DNA from: a bacterium
GTDB taxonomy: Bacteria; Moduliflexota; Moduliflexia; Moduliflexales; JAUQPW01
Direction of reading: 5' to 3'
DNA length: 35,750 nt
Assembly (NCBI GenBank): GCA_030550175.1
Contig: JAUQPW010000056.1
Location: 1 to 35,750 of the forward strand
Numbering within the stretch: the first letter of the stretch is position 1; the number at the start of each line of letters is the position of its first letter. The notes under the pieces were generated by a model. That model ran no database searches. It was given only the letters and a program-made list of their open reading frames with translations, and had not been told where the DNA came from. Of the stretch, positions 1-8,151 are shown piece after piece. A program made the translations under genes and the position numbers.

Positions 1-60
1 TTCTAAGACGGTCCGGTTAATGGTTCTTTGAACAGATGACATAAAAAAATGGGCTTCCAT
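1..60 (-). CDS. 5' end of an unidentified leftward gene (partial)
   Basis: On the minus strand an ATG at 58-60 opens twenty codons that run off the left edge without a stop, beginning MEAHFFMSSVQRT. A purine-rich ribosome binding site (AAGAAGGA) lies about 7 nt upstream, which is why I accept this as a real start. Too little protein is visible to assign a family. The palindromic element at 141-380 lies just upstream of this gene, so it may sit in its promoter region. Confidence 0.5.
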   Translation of the reverse strand, partial: MEAHFFMSSVQRTINRTVLE

Positions 61-140
61 AAATGATTCCTTCTTCCTTAAAGGAACTATTTAGGGAAGA
101 CAAATTACCATCTTCTGGATTTAATATAATCCCATACCAT

Positions 141-380
141 ATACTAACGTTGTAAAGTTAGTTTTAATATACCTTAAAAACCCCGTTAGGGGTGATCTGT
201 TTATAGCAAAACTCCCTAGCCTTATAAGATGAAGCTCCGTTAGGAGCGATCTGTTCGGAACAGATCTAACCCAGATCGCTCCTAACGGAGCTTAGAGGTT
301 TAGGAGGAATAGTCTTAACTACAGACAGTCAGCTCCTGACGGAGCTTTTAAGGATTTATCCAGATTAACTTTACAAAGTA
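141..380. mobile_element. MITE/REP-like non-autonomous palindromic element
   Basis: The 11-mer TTGTAAAGTTA at 150-160 recurs inverted at 366-376, and the outer pentamer ATACT is also mirrored (141-145 and 377-381), so the segment has imperfect terminal inverted repeats. Inside is a perfect 22-bp inverted repeat (232-253 with 272-293). An overlapping alternative palindrome, GATCTGTTC/GAACAGATC, lies at 248-266. Related units sit near 183-208 (CCCGTTAGGGGTGATCTGTT) and 331-350. There is no coding capacity. This looks like a small element mobilised in trans, or a RAYT-type REP cluster; I cannot see a target duplication. Confidence 0.45.
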
Positions 381-422
381 TTACTCCCTGGTTTTGAAAC
401 CGATGGATCATAAATTTACCTT

Positions 423-1586
423 CTACAGGGCTTCAACCAAAAGTTCGGTTATATCCTGGATTAAAAGTCCCGTTGGTCTCAAGGTAGTAGCGATAAGATG
501 AGCCTCGACGGCAGGACAGGCGCTTACAAGAATCTCAGCTTCTGTGGCCTTGGCTTCCTCAATACGCTTTAAAGCGAGTTCTTTGGCCATTTCAGGGAAA
601 ATAAACTCAAACCCTCCCCCTACGCCCACCGATCGCGTTTTATCCCGTGTCTTTTTCATCTCTATATATTTCAACCCGGGAATCTTACCGAGAAGATTTC
701 TTGGAGCATTATAAACCCCCGACTGGATACTCAGGTTACAGGGGTCATGATAGGTCACTTTTTTTTCTACCTTCTTTTTAAAGGTCAGACGATCTTCCAG
801 AACCAGGCGTTCCAGGTATTCTGTAATATGATAAACCTTGAAAGGAACGGATACCTTCAATTCCTCCGGGTAGACTTTCTTGAAAGCGCGATAGCAGCCT
901 GCATCGGAAAAGATGACTTCGTGAACTCCTGTAACCTGTAAAGCTTCCACATTCCGGCGTGCTAACTCGGCGGCTTTCTTTCGTTCACCTATAGAGAATA
1001 GAGTAAGTCCACAGCAAGGTTCCCGATTTCCTAAGATCGTAACCGATACTCCAGCCGTTTCTAACAGGCGGAGGGCCGCCTGGGCAGGGGCCGGATATTT
1101 GTATCCGGCTGCACAACCCATGAAATATAGAATATCGACCTGCTTCTCAGATGGAAGGGAGGTCGATAACCAGGCTCCCCGGGCCTCTGGAGGTTCTCCA
1201 TAAGGATTACCGGTTTCCAGTATCCGTTGAGCCAGTGCCCGGACATGCTGTGGAGCCATCCCTTGCTCCACAATTTCGGCTCGCATGGCTTCAACAATTC
1301 GAGGGGTATCGATGGGGTCACCAAAACCCGGGGCTACACATCCGTCGGTTCGACAAGCCCCGCAGGTCGTGCATTTGTAAATTTGTTCCGCAGCAGAAGG
1401 AGTATAATGGATCATTCCCTTCAATATGCCCAAAGCATAGTGGTTGAAACCTGAAGGAGCTATACCTTCTGAACGTACAATATCATAAACCGGACAGGCT
1501 CCCCGGCAATACTTAAACGAACAGATATTACAGGAAAGGATATCCGCTGTGTGAATTTCCAGGTACACGTGGTTTAATCGGTCCAC
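423..1586 (-). CDS. (Fe-S)-binding oxidoreductase subunit, GlcF/CCG-domain type
   Basis: 387 residues from a GTG start. Two four-cysteine 4Fe-4S clusters lie near the N-terminus (C19, C22, C27, C31 and C72, C75, C78, C83), followed by two cysteine-rich CCG domains as in glycolate oxidase GlcF, heterodisulfide reductase HdrB and lactate utilisation LutA. The first CCG motif is intact (EPCCG). In the second, the two cysteines are replaced (RSVGVGGG), although the flanking HDPC and SACP cysteines remain. The protein lies 71 bp downstream of an FAD-linked oxidase on the same strand, so it probably passes electrons from that flavoprotein to the quinone pool or another acceptor. The substrate is unknown. 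The start is uncertain: no clear Shine-Dalgarno site is seen. Confidence 0.85.
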   Translation of the reverse strand: MDRLNHVYLEIHTADILSCNICSFKYCRGACPVYDIVRSEGIAPSGFNHYALGILKGMIHYTPSAAEQIYKCTTCGACRTDGCVAPGFGDPIDTPRIVEAMRAEIVEQGMAPQHVRALAQRILETGNPYGEPPEARGAWLSTSLPSEKQVDILYFMGCAAGYKYPAPAQAALRLLETAGVSVTILGNREPCCGLTLFSIGERKKAAELARRNVEALQVTGVHEVIFSDAGCYRAFKKVYPEELKVSVPFKVYHITEYLERLVLEDRLTFKKKVEKKVTYHDPCNLSIQSGVYNAPRNLLGKIPGLKYIEMKKTRDKTRSVGVGGGFEFIFPEMAKELALKRIEEAKATEAEILVSACPAVEAHLIATTLRPTGLLIQDITELLVEAL

Positions 1587-1599
1587 CGAGGACCGCGAA

Positions 1600-1639
1600 G
1601 AACCCTGAAAGGTTTATTCACTTAGGGTCTTTCGGGTTC
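1600..1639. repeat. Intergenic hairpin between the two oxidase genes
   Basis: GAACCCTGAAAG at 1600-1611 pairs with CTTTCGGGTTC at 1629-1639, with one bulged base. The hairpin fills the 71-bp gap between the FAD oxidase and the Fe-S subunit. No T-run follows, so it looks more like an RNA-processing or stability hairpin than an intrinsic terminator. Confidence 0.4.
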
Positions 1640-1657
1640 CCCCATGGACAGGATTTT

Positions 1658-3070
1658 TTATAGTGCCAGTTTTCCAGGGTTTAAGATGTTATTCGGGTCC
1701 AGGACCTTTTTAATAGCTCGTAAAACTTCTAATCCGGTTCCCAACTCAGAGGGGACATATCGAGACAGATAATAACCAATCTCATGATGATGTTCCAGGG
1801 TCCCTCCATGTTGAAGAACAAGGGGAATTCCTTCCTCCCAAACCCGTCGATTTAACTCCAATCCCTCGGGACTCACGGGTTGTTTAAAGATACAGTAAAG
1901 AGAGGCTCCCTTGGGGGTGAAATGAGGAATATGGATAGAAAAATGAACGCCTAATCGATCATAGAGGGAACGAACGGCCATATATAAACTCTCTATCTTA
2001 TCAAAGGTAGCCGCCGTGGTAATGACATCGGTGGAGTATTCGGTGGATTTTCTTTGTTTCCAGTAGCTAAGCCGTGTATCCCAGAAACGCTGGCCCAACT
2101 CCAGGCCCCAGTCTTTACCTCCATAGCGAAGTGCGATTTCTCGAGCCAATCGATCCTGAAGCTCGACCATTTCCTTCATTCCATCAAAACCTACTACCAA
2201 CGTAAAACTTGTAAGCTCAGGAGTTTGAAGGGCACGGCCTAAATAAACCTTACTATGTCCGTCATCTCCAACCCGCATTACGTAAGGATTCAAATCCCGT
2301 TTGTTAATCTCATAGGCTGCCCGATAGGCTTTATGAAAGGAATCAAAGGTATAAACCCGAGTATAGCGGGCTTCAGGTAAGGGATAAATCTTTAAGGTAG
2401 CTTCGGTAATAATCCCCAAAGTTCCTGCAGCTCCCACAAAGAGCCAATTTAAATTGGGTCCTACCGAATGCTTCATCACGGGTTTGGTTCTCAGAACCTG
2501 CCCAGTAGGGAGTACTACCTCCAAGGCCAGGAGAAGATCGCCCATGTATCCGTACTTGGGGAGCCACCAGCCAGCTGCAGCCGTGGATATAAATCCACCG
2601 ATGGCAGAAACAGGATGGGAAGGAGGATCATGGGGAAACCAAAAACCTTTAGCCGCCAGTACCTCATCCATTTCGGGTCGAACAATTCCGGCCTGGACGG
2701 TTATGGTCATGGCGTCGGGATGGATATCTAAAATTTTATGCATCTTTTTGATGTCCACCACAATGGCGTTTGAACTCAAGGGAAGACTTCCTCCTCGTAA
2801 ACCAACGCTTCCTCCCATAGGGACCAGAGGGATCTTTTCCTTATTGGCCAGGCGAACCAATTCTACCACCTGCCTTGTGGTTTCCGGCCAAACTATGAAA
2901 GCCGGAGGGCTTCCAGGTCCATATTCTCCTATTACCCGCCGAGGCGGCATAGAAACCCCCGCGCTCCCAGAATATACAAACCGTTCCAGATCGTTATCTG
3001 AAACATTGGTCTTCCCTAAAATTCCTATCAATTGATCATATAACCGCTCTTCAATGGGAGTACCTGCCAT
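1658..3070 (-). CDS. FAD-linked oxidase, GlcD/D-lactate dehydrogenase type
   Basis: 470 residues, normal for the family. An FAD-binding PCMH domain covers roughly residues 55-230, with the pyrophosphate loop PMGGSVGLRGG at 84-94. The C-terminal FAD-oxidase cap ends in the family signature DPNNILNPGKL. Members oxidise 2-hydroxy acids such as glycolate or D-lactate, or related substrates, and pass electrons through a partner Fe-S subunit. That partner is the next gene downstream. Only two components are present rather than the three of GlcDEF. The ATG at 3068-3070 has AAAGGA about 12 nt upstream. The exact substrate cannot be read from sequence. A D-2-hydroxyacid dehydrogenase at 30808 could work on the same metabolites but is far away. 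Confidence 0.9.
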   Translation of the reverse strand: MAGTPIEERLYDQLIGILGKTNVSDNDLERFVYSGSAGVSMPPRRVIGEYGPGSPPAFIVWPETTRQVVELVRLANKEKIPLVPMGGSVGLRGGSLPLSSNAIVVDIKKMHKILDIHPDAMTITVQAGIVRPEMDEVLAAKGFWFPHDPPSHPVSAIGGFISTAAAGWWLPKYGYMGDLLLALEVVLPTGQVLRTKPVMKHSVGPNLNWLFVGAAGTLGIITEATLKIYPLPEARYTRVYTFDSFHKAYRAAYEINKRDLNPYVMRVGDDGHSKVYLGRALQTPELTSFTLVVGFDGMKEMVELQDRLAREIALRYGGKDWGLELGQRFWDTRLSYWKQRKSTEYSTDVITTAATFDKIESLYMAVRSLYDRLGVHFSIHIPHFTPKGASLYCIFKQPVSPEGLELNRRVWEEGIPLVLQHGGTLEHHHEIGYYLSRYVPSELGTGLEVLRAIKKVLDPNNILNPGKLAL

Positions 3071-3175
3071 AGAATTTTGTTATCCTTTCTAAAGAAAATT
3101 CTGGAGTCATTTTATTTGCTTTACAAATCACTAAAAGCATACCCGGGATCTACCTCGGCGTCAATACTATTCTGC

Positions 3176-3205
3176 TTGACATCTCATCCTTGCTTAAACT
3201 ATTTT
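3176..3205 (+). promoter_or_regulatory. Putative sigma-70 promoter for the dehydrogenase gene
   Basis: TTGACA at 3176-3181 is a perfect -35 box. An 18-bp spacer leads to TATTTT at 3200-3205 (four of six matches). A start near 3212 would give an untranslated leader of about 280 nt containing the inverted repeats at 3303-3446. Confidence 0.4.
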
Positions 3206-3302
3206 AGAAACAAAAGCAGGCTGGGATAGTTTAGAGGTAGAGTTGATTTGGGAGAGAAGCCGGACTCTCCTGGCCCTTCTTAAAGGGGGATAGAAGGTAT
3301 AG

Positions 3303-3446
3303 GCACCAGGATAAGCTGAAAAGCCCCATCAGAGGCCAACGGTTGGTAGCTCCCGACGAAAGTCGGGGGATTCAGAAATTCAGAATTTTTTCAAGCTCCA
3401 TAGTTATTAAACAGGTCGCCCCGCGGGGCTTACCTTATCCTGATGC
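3303..3446. repeat. Long-range inverted repeat in the leader (structured RNA or small element)
   Basis: The 3303-3327 arm (GCACCAGGATAAG then AAGCCCC) is mirrored by 3425-3446 (GGGGCTT then TTATCCTGATGC), so 144 bp is bounded by imperfect 22-25-nt inverted arms. Inside is a perfect GNRA-loop hairpin, CCCGAC-GAAA-GTCGGG, at 3352-3367. The rest of 3071-3489 holds only the promoter above and no gene. It may be a structured 5' leader or a small insertion; I do not recognise a known riboswitch. Confidence 0.4.
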
Positions 3447-3489
3447 TATGGGAATAGGAGGGGTTCGGCTTAAAGAGGAATATTCTGAT

Positions 3490-4206
3490 ATGAATTTGAA
3501 AGATAAAGTGGCCATCATCACCGGAGCCAGCAGCGGAGTTGGAGCGGCGGTAGCCCGAAACCTTCATGAAGCAGGGGTGAAATTAGTTCTTACCGCTCGT
3601 AGAGCTGATCGGCTGGAAAAACTTTCCTCGGAACTTAAAGAAACTGTTTTTATAGCCGGAGAGATTACCGAGGCCGATTTACCTCAAAGGTTGCTGGATA
3701 AGGCTTTAAAAACTTTTGGGCGGTGTGATATTGTGTTGAATAACGCCGGAACGATTGAAGTCGGTTCCATCCCCGAAATCAATATAGATAAGGTTTGTCA
3801 AATGGTACGGGTCAATGTAGAGGCTGCTTACAGGGTCGCGTATGTGGCGGTTAAATATTTTCTTTCTCAAAACCACGGACACTTGATAAATACCTCCAGT
3901 GTACTGGGAACCAAGATACGTCCCATGGCGGGTGCTTACGCCGGAACCAAGTTTGCTTTGGAAGCTTTGTCAGAAGCGCTACGGGTGGAGTTGGCACGTA
4001 CCAATGTAAAGATCAGTTGTATTCAACCGGGACTTATCCTGACCGAACTTCATCGGGATTATAAAGTTCATCCTAAAGATTCCTTGAACATACCGAAGCC
4101 CTTGCAACCTGAAGATATAGCCCGGTGTGTACGGTTTATATTGGAGCAGCCCGATCATGTGAGAATACCGCAAATTATGATTCTACCCAAGGATCAGGAA
4201 ATTTAA
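3490..4206 (+). CDS. Short-chain dehydrogenase/reductase (SDR)
   Basis: 238 residues from the ATG at 3490. The Rossmann cofactor motif TGASSGVG is at 11-18, NNAG at 84-87, the catalytic Ser at 136-137, and Tyr150 and Lys154 in the YxxxK motif: a complete classical SDR catalytic set. The arginines after the second strand (TARRADR) favour NADP(H), which is inference. An open frame extends 49 codons upstream to 3343, but it crosses the inverted-repeat element and has no family similarity. AAAGAGGAA sits about 9 nt before 3490, so I choose that start. The gene appears to be monocistronic. The substrate is unknown. Confidence 0.88.
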   Translation: MNLKDKVAIITGASSGVGAAVARNLHEAGVKLVLTARRADRLEKLSSELKETVFIAGEITEADLPQRLLDKALKTFGRCDIVLNNAGTIEVGSIPEINIDKVCQMVRVNVEAAYRVAYVAVKYFLSQNHGHLINTSSVLGTKIRPMAGAYAGTKFALEALSEALRVELARTNVKISCIQPGLILTELHRDYKVHPKDSLNIPKPLQPEDIARCVRFILEQPDHVRIPQIMILPKDQEI

Positions 4207-4245
4207 AAAGTCCTAACCGAACGGTTCACTGGGTCCTTCTCGGGG

Positions 4246-4286
4246 AACAGGTTATCGTTCAGAAGCAAAAAATGAAATAACCTGTT
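4246..4286. repeat. Hairpin downstream of the SDR gene
   Basis: AACAGGTTAT at 4246-4255 pairs perfectly with ATAACCTGTT at 4277-4286 around a 21-nt loop, 40 nt after the SDR stop codon. There is no T-run, so it is only a possible terminator or transcript-end stabiliser. Confidence 0.35.
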
Positions 4287-4387
4287 TCCACAAGAATGGA
4301 AGGAAGGTACTTTACGATCAAAAGTCCGGTACAAAGAGGTAGAAGGAATCTTTGAATGAGAGAGCAACGCTGTAGATCAGATTTTGT

Positions 4388-4416
4388 TTGACAGGAGGTT
4401 ATGCGGTAACTAGACT
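4388..4416 (+). promoter_or_regulatory. Putative sigma-70 promoter of the methionine operon
   Basis: TTGACA at 4388-4393, a 17-bp spacer, then TAGACT at 4411-4416 (four of six). The predicted start near 4423 lies about 70 nt before the CoA-binding gene. It is the only good promoter I see ahead of the three co-oriented genes. Confidence 0.45.
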
Positions 4417-4493
4417 TTATCAGTAACCGACTTTAAGCTGGTTTTTATGATTTATTAAGATGATGAACTCCTATTTATCATAAAAAATCAGCC

Positions 4494-4988
4494 ATGGATA
4501 AATACATGGGAAAATTTGCAGGAATTGAAACCGGTAATTTCTCTCTATCAACCCGAGATATTTTACTCAAGTATAAAAATATTGCCATGGTAGGACTTTC
4601 TCCAGAACCTTCTCGTCCGAGCTACCGGGCGGCTATTCATATGAAAAGCCAGGGATATAAAATATTCCCTGTAAATCCCAATTATGAGGAAATTTTAGGT
4701 CTTCGCTGTTATAAGTCCCTTAAAGACATTCCGGAACCTGTAGAGATTGTGGATATCTTTCGAAAGCCAGAGGACGTACCTCCCATTGTGGAAGAAGCCA
4801 TTGCTATTGGAGCAAAAGTCATCTGGATGCAACTGGGAATTATCAACGAAGAAGCGGCTAAACGTGCTAGGGAAGCCGGCTTAGAAGTTGTGATGGACCG
4901 TTGTGTGAAAATAGAACATTGTCGGTTTTTCCAGGGCCTTAATTTGGTAGGACTTAATACGGGGGTTATTACGTCCAGAAAGATTTAA
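4494..4988 (+). CDS. CoA-binding domain protein (YccU/YneT-like)
   Basis: 164 residues covering a single Rossmann-like CoA_binding_2 domain, the typical size for this family. Visible features are the first strand and loop [16 protein letters not shown] (residues 29-44), the second strand with [37 protein letters not shown], and a conserved C-terminal MDRCVKIEH. Family members bind CoA or a related nucleotide; no reaction is established. The gene opens a three-gene run with MetY and MetX, so a link to acyl-CoA or sulfur metabolism is plausible but inferred. Confidence 0.85.
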   Translation: MDKYMGKFAGIETGNFSLSTRDILLKYKNIAMVGLSPEPSRPSYRAAIHMKSQGYKIFPVNPNYEEILGLRCYKSLKDIPEPVEIVDIFRKPEDVPPIVEEAIAIGAKVIWMQLGIINEEAAKRAREAGLEVVMDRCVKIEHCRFFQGLNLVGLNTGVITSRKI

Positions 4989-5056
4989 GAGTATGGAGGT
5001 ATGGGAGTATGGGAGTTGGATCGATTATACTCCCACACTCCCATATCTCCATACTC
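4989..5056. repeat. Tandem-word inverted repeat (GTATGGGA word)
   Basis: The left arm 4989-5016 consists of about three copies of an 8-mer, GTATGGGA. The right arm 5029-5056 is its reverse complement over 28 bp with two mismatches, separated by 12 nt. The hairpin overlaps the CoA-binding gene stop and ends 23 nt before the MetY start. An open frame runs through it into MetY, but the true start lies after it. Confidence 0.7.
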
Positions 5057-5079
5057 TCCCGATTTCTAAGGGAGTTTAC

Positions 5080-6372
5080 ATGGCACAAGATAGAAGATTT
5101 GGATTTAATACGCTCATGATCCATGCCGGACAAAGACCGGACAGCAATACGGGAGCCAGGGCCGTTCCTATTTATCAAACGACTTCTTTTGTCTTTGAGA
5201 ATACTCAGCATGCGGCCGATTTGTTTGAACTCAACCGGTTTGGGAATATTTATTCCCGCATTATGAATCCAACGGTAGCGGTATTTGAAGAGAGGATGGC
5301 TGCCCTGGAAGGGGGAGTAGGTGCTCTGGCAACTGCTTCAGGTCAGGCCGCCCAGGCTACGGCCATTTTATCTCTCCTCAAGGAAGGAGATGAAATCGTA
5401 TCCTCCACCAATCTGTATGGGGGAACTCGTAATCAGTTTGCCATTGCTTTCAAGCGATTCGGTATTAAAACGACTTTTGTAAACCCGGATGATCCCGAGA
5501 ATTTCAGAAAAGCTCTGACCCGTAAGACCAAGCTCCTTTACGGCGAAATCATGGGAAATCCTAAAATCGATGTATTGGATTTGGAAGCTGTAGCCAAAAT
5601 TGCCCATGAAGCCGGCCTTCTTTTTATGGTGGATAACACCTTTGCCACTCCTTACCTCTGCCGACCTTTTGAGTTCGGGGCCGATATTGTAGTCCATTCG
5701 GCTACTAAGTTTATTGGGGGACATGGAACCTCCATTGGAGGTATCATTGTAGACTCCGGGAATTTCCCGTGGGATAATGGAACCTTTCCAGAGTTAGTGG
5801 AGCCTTCGCCAGGTTACCATAACATGAAGTTCTACGAGACCTTCGGAAATTTTGCGTACATTATGAAAGTCCGGGCAGAGATGATGCGAGATTTTGGTGC
5901 CTGTATGAGTCCCTTTAATGCCTTCTTGATGCTCCAGGGTCTTGAAACCCTTTCCCTTCGAATGAAACAGCATTGTCAGAATGGATTGGCTGTAGCCAAG
6001 TATTTGAGTGAACATCCCCTGGTAACCTGGGTTAATTATCCGGGTCTTCCGGATAGTCCTTATTACAAACTGGCTCAGAAATACTTACCGCGTGGAACCG
6101 GTTCTATTATGACCTTTGGAATTAAGGGTGGGGTTGAAGCTGGAATTAAATTTATCGAAAGTGTGGAGTTACTCTCCCATTTAGCCAATGTCGGAGATGC
6201 GAAAAGTCTGGTTATCCATCCTGCCAGTACTACCCATCGTCGCTTGAGCGAGGAGGAGCGCCTGGCAAGTGGCGTCACCCCGGATATGATCCGTCTGTCC
6301 ATCGGTCTGGAAGATGTGGAAGATATTATCTGGGACATTGAACAGGCCTTAGAAAAATCACAGAAAAAGTAG
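5080..6372 (+). CDS. metY: O-acetylhomoserine sulfhydrylase (Cys/Met metabolism PLP enzyme)
   Basis: 430 residues from the ATG at 5080, preceded by AAGGGAG. It is a PLP-dependent gamma-family enzyme: the Schiff-base lysine is K210 in [10 protein letters not shown], with VDNTFATPY and, near the C-terminus, [16 protein letters not shown]. The length and the IGGIIVDSG segment fit MetY (O-acetylhomoserine aminocarboxypropyltransferase) rather than the shorter MetB/MetC. It makes homocysteine from O-acetylhomoserine and sulfide. The gene directly after it is the O-acetylhomoserine-producing MetX, so the two form a direct-sulfhydrylation pathway. The 29-codon upstream extension encodes the palindromic repeat and is rejected. 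Confidence 0.92.
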   Translation: MAQDRRFGFNTLMIHAGQRPDSNTGARAVPIYQTTSFVFENTQHAADLFELNRFGNIYSRIMNPTVAVFEERMAALEGGVGALATASGQAAQATAILSLLKEGDEIVSSTNLYGGTRNQFAIAFKRFGIKTTFVNPDDPENFRKALTRKTKLLYGEIMGNPKIDVLDLEAVAKIAHEAGLLFMVDNTFATPYLCRPFEFGADIVVHSATKFIGGHGTSIGGIIVDSGNFPWDNGTFPELVEPSPGYHNMKFYETFGNFAYIMKVRAEMMRDFGACMSPFNAFLMLQGLETLSLRMKQHCQNGLAVAKYLSEHPLVTWVNYPGLPDSPYYKLAQKYLPRGTGSIMTFGIKGGVEAGIKFIESVELLSHLANVGDAKSLVIHPASTTHRRLSEEERLASGVTPDMIRLSIGLEDVEDIIWDIEQALEKSQKK

Positions 6373-6384
6373 TTTTTCGTCTGC

Positions 6385-6465
6385 TGTCCGTTGTCGGTTG
6401 TCCCTTGTTGAGGATTTAGTACCTTCTCGAACAAACAATGGACAACGGACAACGAACAACGGACA
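6385..6465. repeat. Tandem-word inverted repeat (GTTGTCC word)
   Basis: The left arm 6385-6409 and right arm 6434-6465 are built from 7-mers of the type GTTGTCC/GGACAAC. They are inverted relative to each other, with 22 of 25 positions matching. The right arm ends only a few bases before the MetX start at 6471 and probably fixes the structure of its translation initiation region. Confidence 0.65.
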
Positions 6466-6470
6466 AAAAA

Positions 6471-7670
6471 ATGACCGATCAAGGTTCTGTCGGAATTGTA
6501 AAAACCCAGACCTGTACCCTTGTTCAACCGCCAGAAACATTCGTTTTAGAGAACCGTGCAGAATTGAGCCCTATCACGGTAGCCTATGAAACTTATGGAA
6601 CCTTAAACGCTACCCGAGATAATGCCATCCTGGTGATTCACTCCCTGACCGGAGATGCCCATGCTGCCGGAAGATATTCGGAAGAAGATAAATATGCCGG
6701 CTGGTGGGATCCCATTATCGGACCTGGAAAACCCTTCGATACCAACAAGTACTTTGTTATCTGCTGCAATAATCTGGGGGGTTGTAAAGGTACCACAGGT
6801 CCGGCTTCCATTAACCCAAGAACCGGAAAACCCTATGGAATGTCTTTCCCTCTTATTACCATGGGAGACATGGTAGAGGTTCAAAAGAAGTTGATCGATT
6901 ACCTGGGAGTGAAGAGTTTAGTGGCGGTAGCCGGGGGATCTTCAGCCGGGATGAAGGTTCTGGAATGGGGACTCCGCTATTCGCATATGGTCCGTTCTAT
7001 TATTCCCATTGCTACCGGCTATTGTGTCACCCCTCAGGGTATTGCCTTTCATAAAGTTGCCCAGGAAGCCATCATGGCAGATCCAAACTGGAACCACGGG
7101 GATTATTACGGGAAACAAGCGCCCAAGAAAGGATTAGCTATCGCCAGAATGATCGGTCATATCACCTATCTCAGCGACCACTCCATGTGGGAAAAATTTG
7201 GCCGACGGCATCTAAATCCTGAAAAGATGAAACACGACCTGACCAGCCCTTTCGATGTGGAAAGATATCTGGAATACCAGGGTGAAAAGTTCGTTCAAAG
7301 ATTTGATGCTAACTGCTATCTCTACTTATTGCGGGCCATGGACTTATACGATGCTTCAGAAGGATACAGTAGCTTGGAGGAATCCTTTAGGCGGATTACC
7401 TGCAAGTCTTTGATCATCTCCTTCGCCGGAGACTGGCTTTTTCCACCTTACCGTTCTGAGGAACTTGTACGTGCCCTGCGCGCCAATGGCTCCTATGTGG
7501 AATACTACAATATCAACTCGCTTTACGGTCATGATGCATTCCTCCTGGAGTACCATAAATTTGGCCCTCTGATCCGGCGGTTTTTGGCCAGGGTTACCGG
7601 AGAAGAAGAACAAAATATCGAGGGATTAAGAGAGTATGAAATAGCTCCCAGTGAAGGGCTTTTAACGTAA
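6471..7670 (+). CDS. metX: Homoserine O-acetyltransferase
   Basis: 399 residues with an alpha/beta-hydrolase fold. The nucleophile is Ser157 in GGSSAGMKVLEW, with acid Asp321 in GDWLFPP and base His354 in YGHDAFLLE: a complete catalytic triad at the expected spacing. NNLGGCKGTTGP and the SINPRTGKPYG segment are typical of MetX. It transfers acetyl from acetyl-CoA to homoserine, giving the substrate for MetY just upstream. The open frame begins at 6438, but those eleven codons come from the GTTGTCC repeat, so I place the start at 6471. Neither start has a convincing ribosome binding site. Substrate choice (acetyl or succinyl) cannot be settled from motifs alone. Confidence 0.9.
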   Translation: MTDQGSVGIVKTQTCTLVQPPETFVLENRAELSPITVAYETYGTLNATRDNAILVIHSLTGDAHAAGRYSEEDKYAGWWDPIIGPGKPFDTNKYFVICCNNLGGCKGTTGPASINPRTGKPYGMSFPLITMGDMVEVQKKLIDYLGVKSLVAVAGGSSAGMKVLEWGLRYSHMVRSIIPIATGYCVTPQGIAFHKVAQEAIMADPNWNHGDYYGKQAPKKGLAIARMIGHITYLSDHSMWEKFGRRHLNPEKMKHDLTSPFDVERYLEYQGEKFVQRFDANCYLYLLRAMDLYDASEGYSSLEESFRRITCKSLIISFAGDWLFPPYRSEELVRALRANGSYVEYYNINSLYGHDAFLLEYHKFGPLIRRFLARVTGEEEQNIEGLREYEIAPSEGLLT

Positions 7671-7675
7671 GACAA

Positions 7676-7716
7676 TGCTGAGTGCTAAGTAATAAGTAGT
7701 TACTCAGCATTCAGCA
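7676..7716. repeat. Tandem-word inverted repeat (ACTCAGC word) between convergent genes
   Basis: 7676-7692 (TGCTGAGTGCTAAGTAA) is mirrored by 7700-7716 with two mismatches. The right side runs as 7-mers ACTCAGC, ATTCAGC, ACTCA. It lies between the convergent metX and membrane-protein genes and could serve as a bidirectional transcript end, though there is no clear T-run. Confidence 0.55.
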
Positions 7717-7741
7717 CTCAATTCCCAGTACGTGGGACTCC

Positions 7742-8140
7742 TCAAAGGTCCCAGCCTGCTCGTGTCAGCATGTAACAGATAAAGCCCGTTAAAAGTCCTG
7801 TGATAAGATAAAGATAGTTAAACATAAAGAGATTTTCTGAGCTGAATTTAATCGTGTGAGAATGAAAATCGTATCCAATCTGGAAGCCTAGAAAGTTCAG
7901 TAAAAATACCAGGGTTCGAATTCCGGCCAGTATGGCTAAAATTTGGGTCAGGATACGAAACCCCTTATAAACCAGCCCGGCTAAAATGGGTAAAAGGATG
8001 GCTGCCGGGATGAGGGAGCGAAGTTCACCGCTTTTTCGTTCGGGGGTGCCGCCCAAAAAGATAGTCAAAAAAACGACCAAGATGGTTCCTATCAGGTAAA
8101 CGAAAGCTGCTTGATGAAACTTTTGGGATTGGGTAGCCAT
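7742..8140 (-). CDS. Small integral membrane protein, unknown function
   Basis: 132 residues with about four predicted transmembrane segments (roughly 12-30, 43-60, 65-85 and 107-127). A short soluble loop near 88-104 contains FHSHTIKFSSE. I do not recognise a family. The gene starts 11 bp after the radical SAM gene stop and is the last gene of the leftward operon, so it is probably translated with it. The histidines in the loop could bind a metal or haem, but this is speculation. Confidence 0.7.
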   Translation of the reverse strand: MATQSQKFHQAAFVYLIGTILVVFLTIFLGGTPERKSGELRSLIPAAILLPILAGLVYKGFRILTQILAILAGIRTLVFLLNFLGFQIGYDFHSHTIKFSSENLFMFNYLYLITGLLTGFICYMLTRAGWDL

Positions 8141-8151
8141 GGATCTCGAAA

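Noticed and set aside
2454..3035. 193-codon plus-strand open frame opposite the FAD oxidase
   Set aside because: It is antisense to a clearly conserved oxidase, has no ribosome binding site and its translation resembles no family; the same holds for the many other nested frames.
3343..3489. 49-codon N-terminal extension of the SDR
   Set aside because: It translates the inverted-repeat region and has no SDR similarity; 3490 has a ribosome binding site and starts right before the Rossmann strand.
4993..5079. 29-codon N-terminal extension of MetY
   Set aside because: It is the translation of the GTATGGGA palindrome; the ATG at 5080 is preceded by AAGGGAG and begins the family sequence.
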